64,000 nucleotides of DNA from the NCBI RefSeq assembly GCF_014217685.1, contig NZ_CP043653.1, positions 1 through 64,000 on the forward strand, written 5' to 3'. The stretch comes from Glaciihabitans sp. INWT7 (GTDB taxonomy: Bacteria; Actinomycetota; Actinomycetes; Actinomycetales; Microbacteriaceae). The notes under the pieces were generated by a model that was not told the DNA's origin, ran no database searches, and saw only the letters and a program-made list of their open reading frames with translations. Below are positions 35,325-43,789 of this stretch, in pieces. Every line of letters begins with the position of its first letter. Within the stretch, counting starts at the first letter, position 1. Made by a program: the position numbers and the translations under genes.

Positions 35325-36695
35325 ATGAGCGAGTATGTCGTCACCAATCCCGCCACCGGAGCACAGGGAGCCGTCTTCCCGACGGCGACCGATGCCGAGT
35401 TGGATGCCGCGCTCGGGTCCGCCGACAACGCTCACCGCACCTGGTCACGCACGAGCACCCTCGCCGAGCGCACGGCCCTCGTGCAGAGGGTCGCCGAACT
35501 GCATGTGGAGCGTCGGGAAGCGCTGGCGGAGATCATCGTGCGTGAGATGGGCAAGCCGCTCGACCAGGCCCTCGGCGAGGTCGATTTCAGCGGAGCGATC
35601 TATTCCTACTACGCCGAGAACGGCGAGAAGTTCCTCGCCGACGAGCAGATCGACCTCCTCGACGGTGAGGGCAGCGCCTTCGTGCGCCGGTCATCCCTCG
35701 GCGCGCTTCTCGGCATCATGCCGTGGAACTTCCCCTACTACCAGGTGGCCCGCTTCGCCGGTCCGAACCTGGTGCTCGGCAACACCATTCTGCTGAAGCA
35801 TGCGGGGCAGTGCCCGGAGTCGGCGGCCGCGATCGAGCAGATCTTCCACGATGCCGGGTTCCCCGAGGGCGCTTACGTCAACATCTACGCGTCCAATGAG
35901 CAGGTCGCCGGGCTGATCGCGGATCCGCGCCTCGTCGGAGTCTCCCTCACCGGTTCGGAGCGCGCCGGCGCGGCTGTCGCCGAGGTGGCGGGCCGCAACC
36001 TGAAGAAGGTGGTCCTCGAGCTCGGCGGATCGGACCCGTTCATCCTTCTCAGCACCGACGACATGGATGCCACGGTCGATGCCGCGGTCTCCGGCCGTAT
36101 CGATAACAACGGGCAGGCCTGCAACGCGGCAAAACGGTTCGTCGTGCTTGGCGACCTCTACGAGGACTTCCTCGCCCGCTTCACCGCGAAGCTCACCCAA
36201 CCGACTCCGTCGGACCCGATGGCGGATGGCACGGTGCTCGGCCCGCTGTCGTCAGCGCTCGCCGCCGATCGCCTCGACGAGCAAGTCGACCGGGCGATCG
36301 CCCAGGGCGCGACCGTCGTCGCTCGTGGCGACCGCAGCGGCACCTACTTCTCGTCGGTGGTGCTCACGGGGGTCACGGCGCAGATGGATGCCCACCACGA
36401 GGAGTTCTTCGGCCCGGTCGCCATCGTCTACAGCGTGCCGGACGAGGCCGCGGCTGTCACTCTGGCGAATGACACCCCGTTCGGGCTCGGTTCCTACCTC
36501 TTCTCGACGGACTCCGAGCAGGTACTGCGAGTCGCCGACCAGATCGAGGCAGGCATGGTCTTCGTCAACGGCGTGGGGCTCGACAGCCCCGAACTGCCCT
36601 TCGGGGGCATCAAGCGCAGCGGGTTTGGCCGCGAGCTCGGGCGCTTCGGCATCGAAGAGTTCGTGAACCGGAAGATGATCCGCATCCTCAAGTAG
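35325..36695 (+). CDS. gabD: NAD(P)-dependent succinate-semialdehyde dehydrogenase (GabD type)
   Basis: It oxidises succinate semialdehyde to succinate at the end of the GABA shunt. The 456-aa aldehyde dehydrogenase has the family motifs MPWNFPYYQVARFAGPNLVLGN, general base Glu in VLELGGSDPF, nucleophile Cys in NNGQACNAAKRF, and the C-terminal ELPFGGIKRSGFGRELG. ATG 35325 has AGGAG upstream; the frame opens earlier at 35271, but that part lies in a repeat. It is separate from the aminotransferase cluster at 50 kb. The substrate assignment rests on sequence resemblance only. Confidence 0.88.
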   Translation: MSEYVVTNPATGAQGAVFPTATDAELDAALGSADNAHRTWSRTSTLAERTALVQRVAELHVERREALAEIIVREMGKPLDQALGEVDFSGAIYSYYAENGEKFLADEQIDLLDGEGSAFVRRSSLGALLGIMPWNFPYYQVARFAGPNLVLGNTILLKHAGQCPESAAAIEQIFHDAGFPEGAYVNIYASNEQVAGLIADPRLVGVSLTGSERAGAAVAEVAGRNLKKVVLELGGSDPFILLSTDDMDATVDAAVSGRIDNNGQACNAAKRFVVLGDLYEDFLARFTAKLTQPTPSDPMADGTVLGPLSSALAADRLDEQVDRAIAQGATVVARGDRSGTYFSSVVLTGVTAQMDAHHEEFFGPVAIVYSVPDEAAAVTLANDTPFGLGSYLFSTDSEQVLRVADQIEAGMVFVNGVGLDSPELPFGGIKRSGFGRELGRFGIEEFVNRKMIRILK

Positions 36696-36745
36696 CGCGA
36701 TCGAAGCGGTGCCACCGGTGCCTCGTCAATCGTGCGGCGCGAGGG

Positions 36746-36769
36746 CGGGCCCCGGGTGCGTCGGGCCCG
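36746..36769. terminator. Possible bidirectional hairpin between convergent genes
   Basis: CGGGCCC (36746-36752) pairs with GGGCCCG (36763-36769) around a 10-nt loop, between the 3' ends of the dehydrogenase and the S51 peptidase. No T-tract follows, so efficiency is doubtful. Confidence 0.4.
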
Positions 36770-36772
36770 ATC

Positions 36773-37444
36773 CTAGGGCGAGAAGTGCCGCCAGTGCCCT
36801 TCCGAGACAACACTGACGGAATCGTCGACGACAGTGATCGCGGTCTGGTCGTCGATCGCATAGGACGGGCTAGCGATGCCTGCGGCCCATTTCTCCGCCG
36901 CTGCCATCGAATTGCCCGGCAGCTCGATCGTGGCCAGATGCGGACAGATCGAGAAGTCGACCACCGCAAGGGTGCTGTCGTCTCCGCTTGGTGGTTGCCA
37001 GCCGACGAACTCTTTGCCGATGCGTGGAGTCATCACCATGCTGCCCGCGCTGAGCCCCACCCAAACCATCCTGCTCAACGATGGGAGCATCTCCGCCAGC
37101 CCCGACTGTCGCATCCAGTGGGACAGGTAGAGGGCGTCGCCGCCGGCAACGAGAAGGGCATCCGTCTCGCGAACCAGCGGCTTCCAGCGGCTTTCGTCAA
37201 TGCTCGGCAGGGCGGTCAGCTCGAGCACCCCGACGGACTTCCAGCCCAGGTCGACCATGTGATTCTCGGACCTGCCGGAGATGAACTCCCATGCCTTGAC
37301 GCCGGGCCCCACCCAGGGGTGACCGTATTGGGCAGTCGGGATGCACAGTGCGGTGGACTCCCCGATCGGTTTGCCCAACAGCTCGACCAGCGCGTCGAGA
37401 ATGCTCGGGTTCGAGACCCCCGCCGAGGTGAGAAGAAGTTTCAC
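36773..37444 (-). CDS. Peptidase S51 / peptidase E-like protein
   Basis: The 223-aa product has the alpha/beta fold of class I glutamine-amidotransferase relatives. The catalytic Ser of S51 is in the nucleophile elbow WVGLSAGSMVM, and AGGDALYLSHWMR is also typical. Peptidase E cleaves Asp-X dipeptides; other members of the family act as cyanophycinase. The start MKLLLTSAGVSN at ATG 37444 is family-like. No cyanophycin synthetase is nearby, so a dipeptidase role is more likely. It is divergent from the membrane protein at 37674. Confidence 0.85.
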   Translation of the reverse strand: MKLLLTSAGVSNPSILDALVELLGKPIGESTALCIPTAQYGHPWVGPGVKAWEFISGRSENHMVDLGWKSVGVLELTALPSIDESRWKPLVRETDALLVAGGDALYLSHWMRQSGLAEMLPSLSRMVWVGLSAGSMVMTPRIGKEFVGWQPPSGDDSTLAVVDFSICPHLATIELPGNSMAAAEKWAAGIASPSYAIDDQTAITVVDDSVSVVSEGHWRHFSP

Positions 37445-37673
37445 AGTGCCTTCCGAACCGCTCGGGATCCCCGATTTCCGTCAGCCTAGGGTTTCGAACG
37501 CCAGAAATCCATGGCGCACACGACTGGATGCGGGTCGGACCGGCCTGGTGATCTGCCGCAGCATCCACCCCGGGGATCACGGGAGGAAGCACGGATGCCT
37601 CGGCTCCGAAACGGCCTCCCCTCCCCTTCTCCTTCGTCTGGTGGTGGCAGGTTTCTCGGCATAGTGTGAGGAC

Positions 37674-38111
37674 ATGAGAGGTGCTCGCGAGAGTGACGCG
37701 GAGAACGAGGCATCCCGCGCGGCTCTGCTGGCCGCGGTGGACAACGCCAGGCTCCGGCGGCGGATGGTCGCACGGCTCACACTCCTGACGGGCGTCCTTC
37801 TTATCGCCGGTTCCGTGTTGCTGTGGCCTCGGGGCCTGTTCGGGCTCGGGAACGCCGAGCCGGGCATCTCCCTCGCCCTGATCACGGGCGGATCGGCGCT
37901 CCTGCTCCTCGGCATCGGCGTCATCGCCTGGTCCGTGCGTAGGCTCTCGCTGCTGCACAACAACTACAGCTCAACCGGTAAGCCAGATTCCGGATTCGTG
38001 TTCCGGCCCGATATCGGGCTTCCCCAGATCGGGCAGGGGCATGGCGGCCCACTGGATGCCAGTGCCGCGCTGTTCGCCAATCCTGACAAGGTCAATAACG
38101 GCCGTCGTTAG
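37674..38111 (+). CDS. Hypothetical two-span membrane protein
   Basis: The 145-aa product has a charged N-terminus (MRGARESDAENEASRAALLA) and two hydrophobic segments at about 36-55 (LTLLTGVLLIAGSVLLW) and 67-92 (ISLALITGGSALLLLGIGVIAW), then a polar tail. I do not recognise a family. The ATG at 37674 is preceded by a 229-bp gap shared with the divergent S51 gene. Codon usage fits the neighbours, which supports a real gene. Confidence 0.65.
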   Translation: MRGARESDAENEASRAALLAAVDNARLRRRMVARLTLLTGVLLIAGSVLLWPRGLFGLGNAEPGISLALITGGSALLLLGIGVIAWSVRRLSLLHNNYSSTGKPDSGFVFRPDIGLPQIGQGHGGPLDASAALFANPDKVNNGRR

Positions 38112-38403
38112 TCAGGCGAGCAACTCGACGGCAGAATCTTCCGCACCCGCAGGCTCGAGGAGAAGGTCGCGTAATGTTGTCGTGGTGGCCGACCTGACGG
38201 TAAGGGCACGAGGGGTCGTCCCGGAGACGGGTTCGAGAAGGTCAGGAAGTAGACCTCCGCGTGACGCCACACTCTTCACCACGAGACGAGCCATCGGGGA
38301 ATTCTTCCCGCTGTCTCCCGTTGTCTTGGAGAGGCCTCGCGAGGGTGATCGGGAAGCTCCGATCGCCGTGATCCGCGGGCAACCGAAGGAAAGAAGCCTG
38401 CTC
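38112..38403. other. 292-bp gap without a convincing gene
   Basis: No RNA gene or strong promoter was recognised. A 60-residue minus-strand frame (38112-38294, MARLVVKSVASRGGLLPDLL...) is open but has only a weak ribosome binding site. It may be a small gene or a remnant. Confidence 0.5.
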
Positions 38404-39231
38404 ATGGAACGCGCCAACCTGGACCTCACCGACCGCAACGGCATCATCACCGGAGCGGGCCAGGGAATCGGGCGTGCGCTTGCGCTCGAATTCGGTCGAC
38501 GCGGGGGTCATCTCCTCCTTGTCGGCAGACACGAGCAGACGCTCTCCGAAACGGCGCGGATGGTGGCCGCCGAGGGCGGAACCGCCGACATCCTGGTCGA
38601 AGACCTCACCCGGGATGGTGCCGTGGAGCGCGTCGCGGCCGCTGTCGCGTCGTGGAGCGTCGTCGATCTGCTCGTAAACAATGCGGGGAATGTTCGTGCC
38701 GGCAGGCTCGAACTCACGAGTGACGCGGACGTTCATTCGATGATCGACCTGAACCTCACTACCCCGATTCTCCTGACCAAGGCATTGCTCCCCGCTCTTC
38801 GGCGCTCCGCTGCGGACCGCGGCAGCATCCTGCTCAATATCGCCAGTGGCATTGCGCTCGTCGGTATGCCCTTCTACTCGGTCTATGCGGCCACCAAGTC
38901 CGGAATCGCGCAGTTCGGTGAATCGCTTCGGCGGGAGGTGTTCGGCAGTGGCGTTCACGTCGCCACCGTCTATCCCGGCGCGACCGACACGGCGATGATG
39001 ACGTCGCAGAGCGCCGGAGCAGAACTCGGCTGGGAGCGTCGCTCCCTCGAGGATGTCATCACCGATGTCATCGCGGCGCTGGAGGCCGGCGAGCACGAGA
39101 TCAACACCGCGCCCGAGAGTCGCCGGGCGATGCAACAACTCAACATCACCGACCCCCTGGCCGTCGATGCCTCGATCGCCCCGAACCTCGAGGCGCTCGA
39201 GCTCGCCGTGCGAGACCACCGCAGCATCTGA
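38404..39231 (+). CDS. Short-chain dehydrogenase/reductase (SDR)
   Basis: The 275-aa classical SDR has the cofactor motif TGAGQGIGRALA (about 16-27), NNAG, the catalytic Ser in LLNIASGIAL and Tyr-Lys in YSVYAATKSG. The later PGATDT fits the family. ATG 38404 with GGAAAG upstream is the start; the frame opens as far as 38041 within the previous gene. It stands alone. The substrate is unknown; the C-terminal 60 residues resemble those of SDRs acting on hydrophobic substrates, but this is weak. Confidence 0.92.
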   Translation: MERANLDLTDRNGIITGAGQGIGRALALEFGRRGGHLLLVGRHEQTLSETARMVAAEGGTADILVEDLTRDGAVERVAAAVASWSVVDLLVNNAGNVRAGRLELTSDADVHSMIDLNLTTPILLTKALLPALRRSAADRGSILLNIASGIALVGMPFYSVYAATKSGIAQFGESLRREVFGSGVHVATVYPGATDTAMMTSQSAGAELGWERRSLEDVITDVIAALEAGEHEINTAPESRRAMQQLNITDPLAVDASIAPNLEALELAVRDHRSI

Positions 39232-39304
39232 GTTCGGCTGTAGCGAGGCGCGGCACCCTCGTCAAGGCATACCCGAAATCGGGTTTCGGGATGAAAATGA
39301 CAGG

Positions 39305-39655
39305 GTGACGCACGAACTGATGACACCCGAAAGTACTCTCAAACGCATCATGTGGACAGGCACGGCGTGGTTCGCTGTCGCGGTCGGCGCATCCGCCGTG
39401 ACTCTGGGCCTACTGCTGGGCAGCGGATGGCGCCCCGCAGTGCTTGCCAAAGGCCTGGCCGTGTTGTGGTGGGTCGGAGCCGGGGTGGTCGCTCTGTCCA
39501 TCGGCCTGATCGGGTGGTCTGGATGCCCGGTACTCGAGGTGGATGTTCCGACCGCCGATCGCAACAAGAGCCGCACCATGCAGCTGGGAACCATGATGTT
39601 CATCGTCGGCGGGACGGCGGCGATGCTCGCCGTACTGCTCGGGCCCGCTAGGTAA
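39305..39655 (+). CDS. Hypothetical three-span membrane protein
   Basis: The 116-aa product has hydrophobic segments at about 18-41 (GTAWFAVAVGASAVTLGLLL), 51-70 (GLAVLWWVGAGVVALSIGLI) and 96-113 (MMFIVGGTAAMLAVLL). The GTG start at 39305 or ATG at 39320 are both possible; no strong ribosome binding site decides between them. I recognise no family. It is followed by the VOC-HxlR unit on the same strand but with its own promoter. Confidence 0.6.
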   Translation: MTHELMTPESTLKRIMWTGTAWFAVAVGASAVTLGLLLGSGWRPAVLAKGLAVLWWVGAGVVALSIGLIGWSGCPVLEVDVPTADRNKSRTMQLGTMMFIVGGTAAMLAVLLGPAR

Positions 39656-39687
39656 CCGAGAGCGCTGACCGCCGCTGCGGATGACCC

Positions 39688-39716
39688 TTGACAGCTCACT
39701 TGTTTTTTGCAAGTGT
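39688..39716 (+). promoter_or_regulatory. Promoter and operator of the VOC-HxlR operon
   Basis: TTGACA (39688-39693) is a consensus -35. A perfect inverted repeat CACTTG-N7-CAAGTG (39697-39702 and 39710-39715) occupies the spacer and the -10 position. ACTTGC/GCAAGT-type dyads are typical of HxlR operators, and an HxlR gene is the second gene downstream. Autorepression is inferred. Confidence 0.6.
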
Positions 39717-39756
39717 AGCCTCATCCCGCAGACGGGGCCCAGCGAAGGAGATCACG

Positions 39757-40191
39757 ATGCCCACGATGTTCGTCAACCTGCCGGTGACCGACCTGGAGCG
39801 CGCGAAGGTGTTCTATACAGCGATCGGATTCACCATCAACCCGCTCTTCACCGATCACAACGCGGCCTGCGTCGTCGTCGAGGAGGACCACAGCTACTTC
39901 ATGATCCACGTGCGCGAGTACTTTCAGACCTTCACCGACCTGACCATCGGTGATCCGGCGGTGAGCCCCACGGCATCCGTCGCGATCTTCCTCGACAGCC
40001 GGGAGGCGGTCGATACGGCCGTCACCGACGGGCTCGCTGCGGGCGGATCGGAACCCCGCCCGGCCTCGGACTACGGCTTCATGTACCAGCGGGGGGTCAA
40101 CGATCCGGACGGTAATTCGATCGACTTCGGGTGGATGGATCCGGTCGCTGCCGCGCAAGGCCCCGAGGCGGCCCTCGGCCAGCAGGGCTGA
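39757..40191 (+). CDS. VOC family (glyoxalase/bleomycin resistance) protein
   Basis: The 144-aa protein has the two beta-alpha-beta-beta-beta modules of the vicinal-oxygen-chelate fold (MFVNLPVTDLERAKVFYTAIG start, NDPDGNSIDFGWMDP end). It lacks enough metal ligands to name a reaction; relatives near HxlR regulators are often called lactoylglutathione-lyase-like. ATG 39757 follows a strong GAAGGAG. It is co-transcribed with HxlR (4-bp gap) under a dyad operator, so it probably acts in response to a small reactive compound. Confidence 0.88.
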   Translation: MPTMFVNLPVTDLERAKVFYTAIGFTINPLFTDHNAACVVVEEDHSYFMIHVREYFQTFTDLTIGDPAVSPTASVAIFLDSREAVDTAVTDGLAAGGSEPRPASDYGFMYQRGVNDPDGNSIDFGWMDPVAAAQGPEAALGQQG

Positions 40192-40195
40192 ACAC

Positions 40196-40837
40196 ATGGC
40201 CGCACGGGACTACGGGCAATACGGCGGCATCACACAAGCGCTGGAGCTCGTGGGCGAACGCTGGGCACTGCTCATCGTTCGCGACCTGCTGGTCGGGCCG
40301 CGCCGGTATGGCGAGCTCGCTGCGGGGCTGCCGCGGATCCCGAGCAACATCCTGGCGGCGCGCCTCAAGGAACTGCAGGCGGCGGGCATCCTGCGCCGGG
40401 TGCCACACTCCCGCGTCATTGTGTACGAGCTGACTCCGTACGGCCGGGAACTCGAACCTGTGGTGCTCGCTCTCGGCGCCTGGGGATTCAAGACCCTGGG
40501 TGATCCGCGGGAGGAGCAGATCATCACCCCCGATTCGATGACCATGGATCTGCGCACCGCCTTTCGACCGGAGGTGGCGGCGAGTCTGCCGTCGACCGCC
40601 TACTCGGCCCGACTCGGTGCGGCGGAGCTGCTCATCCGGGTGCACGGATCCGCCCTCGATGTGAGTCGTGGGGACGGACTGGCCGACCTCGCATTCGCCG
40701 CGGGGCCGGACATCCGGCGGCTCATCTCCGGTGAGCTGAGCCCGGATCGCGCGATACAGACGGGTGTGGTCGAGGTGCTGCGCGGCCGCGGCGACCTTCT
40801 CGACCGCTTTGCGACCACGTTCCATCTGGCCGCCTGA
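40196..40837 (+). CDS. HxlR family transcriptional regulator with C-terminal extension
   Basis: The first 100 residues are an HxlR winged helix (GITQALELVGERWALLIVRDLLVGPRRYGELAAGLPRI..., ILAARLKELQAAGILRR, VYELTPYGRELEPV). At 213 aa it is about twice the usual length. The extra C-terminal domain (LLIRVHGSALDVSRGDG..., DRAIQTGVVEVLRGRG) looks like an SCP2-type ligand-binding domain seen in some actinobacterial HxlR proteins. It overlaps neither neighbour but follows the VOC gene closely. Confidence 0.9.
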   Translation: MAARDYGQYGGITQALELVGERWALLIVRDLLVGPRRYGELAAGLPRIPSNILAARLKELQAAGILRRVPHSRVIVYELTPYGRELEPVVLALGAWGFKTLGDPREEQIITPDSMTMDLRTAFRPEVAASLPSTAYSARLGAAELLIRVHGSALDVSRGDGLADLAFAAGPDIRRLISGELSPDRAIQTGVVEVLRGRGDLLDRFATTFHLAA

Positions 40838-40860
40838 CCCAGAGGGTCACAGCCTGGCGG

Positions 40861-41724
40861 TCACGCCCGCTGCTGACCGGTGCGACGCTGCACCCGAGCC
40901 AGCAGCGCGGGGTCCGCTCGGAAGTCGATGCGCGTGACCTGCCCCTTTTCGATGCTGAAGTCGAAGACGACCTTCGCTTCGCCGAGATGGATCCAGGCAG
41001 CCGCCGCGCGCTCCGCGACATAGACGGGAAAGGCGGCCTTCGCCGCGCCATTGAAGAACGTCGCGACCCGCTCTCTGCCATCGATGAACTCCGGCGTTCC
41101 CAGGGCGATTGCCGCGGAATCACCGCGCACAGTGACGTCCGGGGCGAGAAGCTCGAGCAAGCGGGCGAATTCTCCGTTCCGGGCCGCGGCCAGGAAGGCA
41201 TCCACCACCTGCCAGTCGGCGTGCCCGTCTTGTTGCTCCAGCGGGGTCTTCGTCAATGACAGCTTGCTGCGGGCCCGGGACGCCAACTTGCGGGAGGCCG
41301 CCGGAGTCTGTCCCAGAATCTCCGCGATAGTGGCGAAGGGAAACCCGAAGTTGTCGTGAAGCACGAACGCGACGCGCTCTGGCGGTGTCAGCCGATCAAG
41401 AAGCACCTGCAGCGCGACCCCGACGGTCTCGGCGAGGGCGACCTCCTCGGAAGGGTCGGGGGTGGTCTCAGTCGCCTCGACCAGCGCTTCGGGCACTGGG
41501 ATGCGGGCGCGCAGTCGGTCAAGACACAGACGGGTCGTCACCGTCGTCAACCACCCCGCGAGGTTGTCGATGGCCCCGTCGGCAGCAGCCATCCGCAGCC
41601 ACGCGGTCTGCACGACATCCTCGGCTTCGTGGGGATCGCCGAGCACGCGCCCGGCGACCCTCAGCAACCGGGGTCGATGCTGCTCGAATTCGTCGGTCTG
41701 GTTCACGATGATTCCCATCCTCAC
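40861..41724 (-). CDS. ECF sigma factor (SigJ/ECF41-like) with SnoaL-type C-terminal domain
   Basis: The 287-aa sigma factor has region 2 (HRPRLLRVAGRVLGDPHEAEDVVQTAWLRM) and region 4 (RVAFVLHDNFGFPFATIAEILGQTPAASRKLASRARSKL). A SnoaL/NTF2-like domain follows (about 175-285), as in the ECF41 group, where it controls activity instead of an anti-sigma factor. The start is uncertain: GTG 41724 or GTG 41706 (MNQTDEF...). In this group, the usual partner gene encodes a small-molecule-modifying protein; a DUF1059 gene lies directly upstream here. Confidence 0.92.
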   Translation of the reverse strand: MRMGIIVNQTDEFEQHRPRLLRVAGRVLGDPHEAEDVVQTAWLRMAAADGAIDNLAGWLTTVTTRLCLDRLRARIPVPEALVEATETTPDPSEEVALAETVGVALQVLLDRLTPPERVAFVLHDNFGFPFATIAEILGQTPAASRKLASRARSKLSLTKTPLEQQDGHADWQVVDAFLAAARNGEFARLLELLAPDVTVRGDSAAIALGTPEFIDGRERVATFFNGAAKAAFPVYVAERAAAAWIHLGEAKVVFDFSIEKGQVTRIDFRADPALLARVQRRTGQQRA

Positions 41725-41751
41725 CGGTCCCCGGCATGGTCGAGGCTCAAC

Positions 41752-41988
41752 CTAGTCCTCTGGAAGGGCGGCGAACGCTTTCTTGGTGCCGGAATACCAG
41801 TCCATCGACTGCTTCGGATGTTTCCAGCGATTCTTCATATCCTTTCGCGCCTGATCGTGGGTGGCATCACCGTCCTTCACCGCCTGCGTGAGATGGCGGT
41901 CCTGGTCTTTGATCACCTGGTCCGCTGTCTCCGCACTCAGCTGATGATCACACGGGCCGCCCAGCTGTCGACAGGTCATGGTTTTCAT
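41752..41988 (-). CDS. DUF1059 family small protein
   Basis: The 78-aa protein MKTMTCRQLGGPCDHQLSAETADQ... is a DUF1059 member with the conserved CRQLGGPCDH start (two Cys and a His that may bind a metal) and an amphipathic helical remainder. The same-strand ECF sigma gene follows 27 bp downstream, so the two may form a unit. The function is unknown. Confidence 0.88.
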   Translation of the reverse strand: MKTMTCRQLGGPCDHQLSAETADQVIKDQDRHLTQAVKDGDATHDQARKDMKNRWKHPKQSMDWYSGTKKAFAALPED

Positions 41989-42262
41989 TGGTGTTGTTCC
42001 CGTTCTTTCGATGGCGGGGGTTGCGGAGTGCAGCCCCTACCTAGATGACGATTTGCACGGGCAAAGTGTGACCGGCGAGCGGATTCGGGCCTGCCGAGTC
42101 GCCCAGCCTCTGCTCAGAGGGTCTTGGCCGCGAGACCCGCCGTCGTGAAGACCGGCCACGGCGCGACCGCCGTGAGGACAGCGAGGCCGAGTCTCATCAT
42201 CGGCCTGCCATTCCCCCGTGGCCGGTCGACCCGGCGCAGGTGCGGCGAGCTAGCATCGCATC
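41989..42262. other. 274-bp divergent gap
   Basis: It separates DUF1059 (minus) from the glycosyltransferase (plus). I see no strong promoter, RNA gene or repeat. A 28-residue hydrophobic minus-strand frame (42118-42201) lacks a good start site. Confidence 0.5.
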
Positions 42263-43741
42263 ATGCGCAGCACGTCGGCCGGAGGCTCCACCACCGTGGG
42301 AGGGGAGCGCGTGCTGATCCTCTCGGCCGGGGTGGGATCGGGGCACAACAGCGCGGCGGCGGCAGTGCAACAGGCATGCCTCGCGCGCGACGATGTCGCC
42401 GAAGTGCGGGTGCTCGATGTGCTGCAGGAGAGCAGCGTGTTGTATCGCGACCTGTTGGGGAAGGGTTACTTCGTTCTCGTGGAGAACCTGCCGTGGCTGG
42501 TGGAGTGGGCTTACGATGTCAGCGATCCGCCGTTCCGCCGGCGCGGCCCGATCGACCCCTGGACCCGGGCGAACGCGCTTCCGGTGGTCGCTGCCATCAA
42601 GAAGTTCCGACCGACCGCGATCGTCAGCACCCACTTCCTGCCCGCCCAGTTGCTGGCATCGCTGTTGCTCCGCGGCACGATCGATGCGAAGACCGCCATC
42701 GTCACGACGGACTACGACTTCCAGGGTCTGTGGCTCACGAGTGCCTTCCATGCACTCTTCGTCGCGAGGGAGGAGGGGAGGGTGCAGCTCACCTCCCTCG
42801 GCCTGCCTCCCGACCGCGTCGCCGTCACCGGCATCCCGATCGCATCACAACCGCGATCGGGTCAGGCCCGCGACCCCGAGGCACCGCCGATGCTGCTGAT
42901 CTCCGCGGGGGCGGCCGGCGGCGACTACGCCGTCGCGGTGGTGCGGCAGACGCTGCACATCCGCTCCCCGTTCACGGCCACGATCGTGTGTGGGCGAAAC
43001 GATGCGCTACGCCAGCGCATCGAGCAGCTCGTCGCGCCCGCGGGCGACCGCTACCGCGTGCTCGGGTACACGGAGGAGATGCCGCAGCTGCTCAGCCGCG
43101 CCGACCTCTTCGTGGGCAAACCGGGCGGGCTGTCGGCCTCGGAGTGCATGGCCGCCGGGCTTCCCATGGTGCTGGTGAATCCGATCCCGGGGCAGGAGGT
43201 GCGCAACGGGGACTACCTGATGGAGCAAGGGGCGGCGGTGCGCTGCAATTCCACCGCCACTATCGGCTGGAAGATCGATGAGCTGCTGCGGGAGCCGGGG
43301 CGGCTCGCGCGGATGCAGGAGGCCGCACGACGGATCGGGCGTCCCGACGCAGCGGCCGACGTGCTGCGCGGACTGCTCTCCGGGCCATCCCGACCGCTGA
43401 TCGTGACGCGCGCGGCGCAGAAGACGATCCTCGCCGCGAGCGAGCAGCGACAGATCGCCAGCGATCTGACGGGACCGACCGCCCTGGTGCGCCTGATCGA
43501 CCGCGCCACCGACAGTACCGTCTCACTGATGCAGGCCGAGGAGCTCGTCGACCTGCAGAAACGATATGCGGACCCCGCTGGGAAGCTGGTGCTCCGGCGC
43601 GACGAGACCCGGGTGTCGTTCCGATGGGAGGCTCGGAGGCTACTCCGCAGTGTGCTGCGCCAGGACGAATCACTCCCCGTGCGCGTGGAAGGGCTCGCGG
43701 CGAATACTCCCGCCAGTGTCGCCGGCCCGCCGGTCGGTTGA
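42263..43741 (+). CDS. Glycosyltransferase, monogalactosyl/diglucosyl-diacylglycerol synthase type (GT28)
   Basis: These enzymes add a sugar from a UDP donor to diacylglycerol. The N-terminal acceptor domain (about 15-190, ILSAGVGSGHNSAAAAVQ, VSTHFLPAQLL, VTTDYDFQGLW) and the GT28 C-terminal domain (about 200-365, GYTEEMPQLLSRADLFVGKPGGLSASECMAAGLPMVLVNPIPGQE) are complete. About 115 more residues (375-492) form an extension without an obvious match, rich in charged helices and ending in Pro/Val. The enzyme is likely peripheral on the membrane. It is convergent with the GH3 gene. Confidence 0.88.
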   Translation: MRSTSAGGSTTVGGERVLILSAGVGSGHNSAAAAVQQACLARDDVAEVRVLDVLQESSVLYRDLLGKGYFVLVENLPWLVEWAYDVSDPPFRRRGPIDPWTRANALPVVAAIKKFRPTAIVSTHFLPAQLLASLLLRGTIDAKTAIVTTDYDFQGLWLTSAFHALFVAREEGRVQLTSLGLPPDRVAVTGIPIASQPRSGQARDPEAPPMLLISAGAAGGDYAVAVVRQTLHIRSPFTATIVCGRNDALRQRIEQLVAPAGDRYRVLGYTEEMPQLLSRADLFVGKPGGLSASECMAAGLPMVLVNPIPGQEVRNGDYLMEQGAAVRCNSTATIGWKIDELLREPGRLARMQEAARRIGRPDAAADVLRGLLSGPSRPLIVTRAAQKTILAASEQRQIASDLTGPTALVRLIDRATDSTVSLMQAEELVDLQKRYADPAGKLVLRRDETRVSFRWEARRLLRSVLRQDESLPVRVEGLAANTPASVAGPPVG

Positions 43742-43789
43742 CGCCGGCAGCGGTGCCCCTGTCAGCCGGCCCCGCTCAGCCAGTCCCGC

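Noticed and set aside
38112-38294. 60-residue minus-strand frame starting MARLVVKSVASRGG
   Set aside because: The ribosome binding site is weak and no family is recognised. It could be a real small gene, so it is noted only in the gap entry.
42118-42201. 28-residue hydrophobic minus-strand frame (MMRLGLAVLTAVAPWPVF...)
   Set aside because: It is too short and lacks a good start site; composition alone does not distinguish it from chance in GC-rich DNA.
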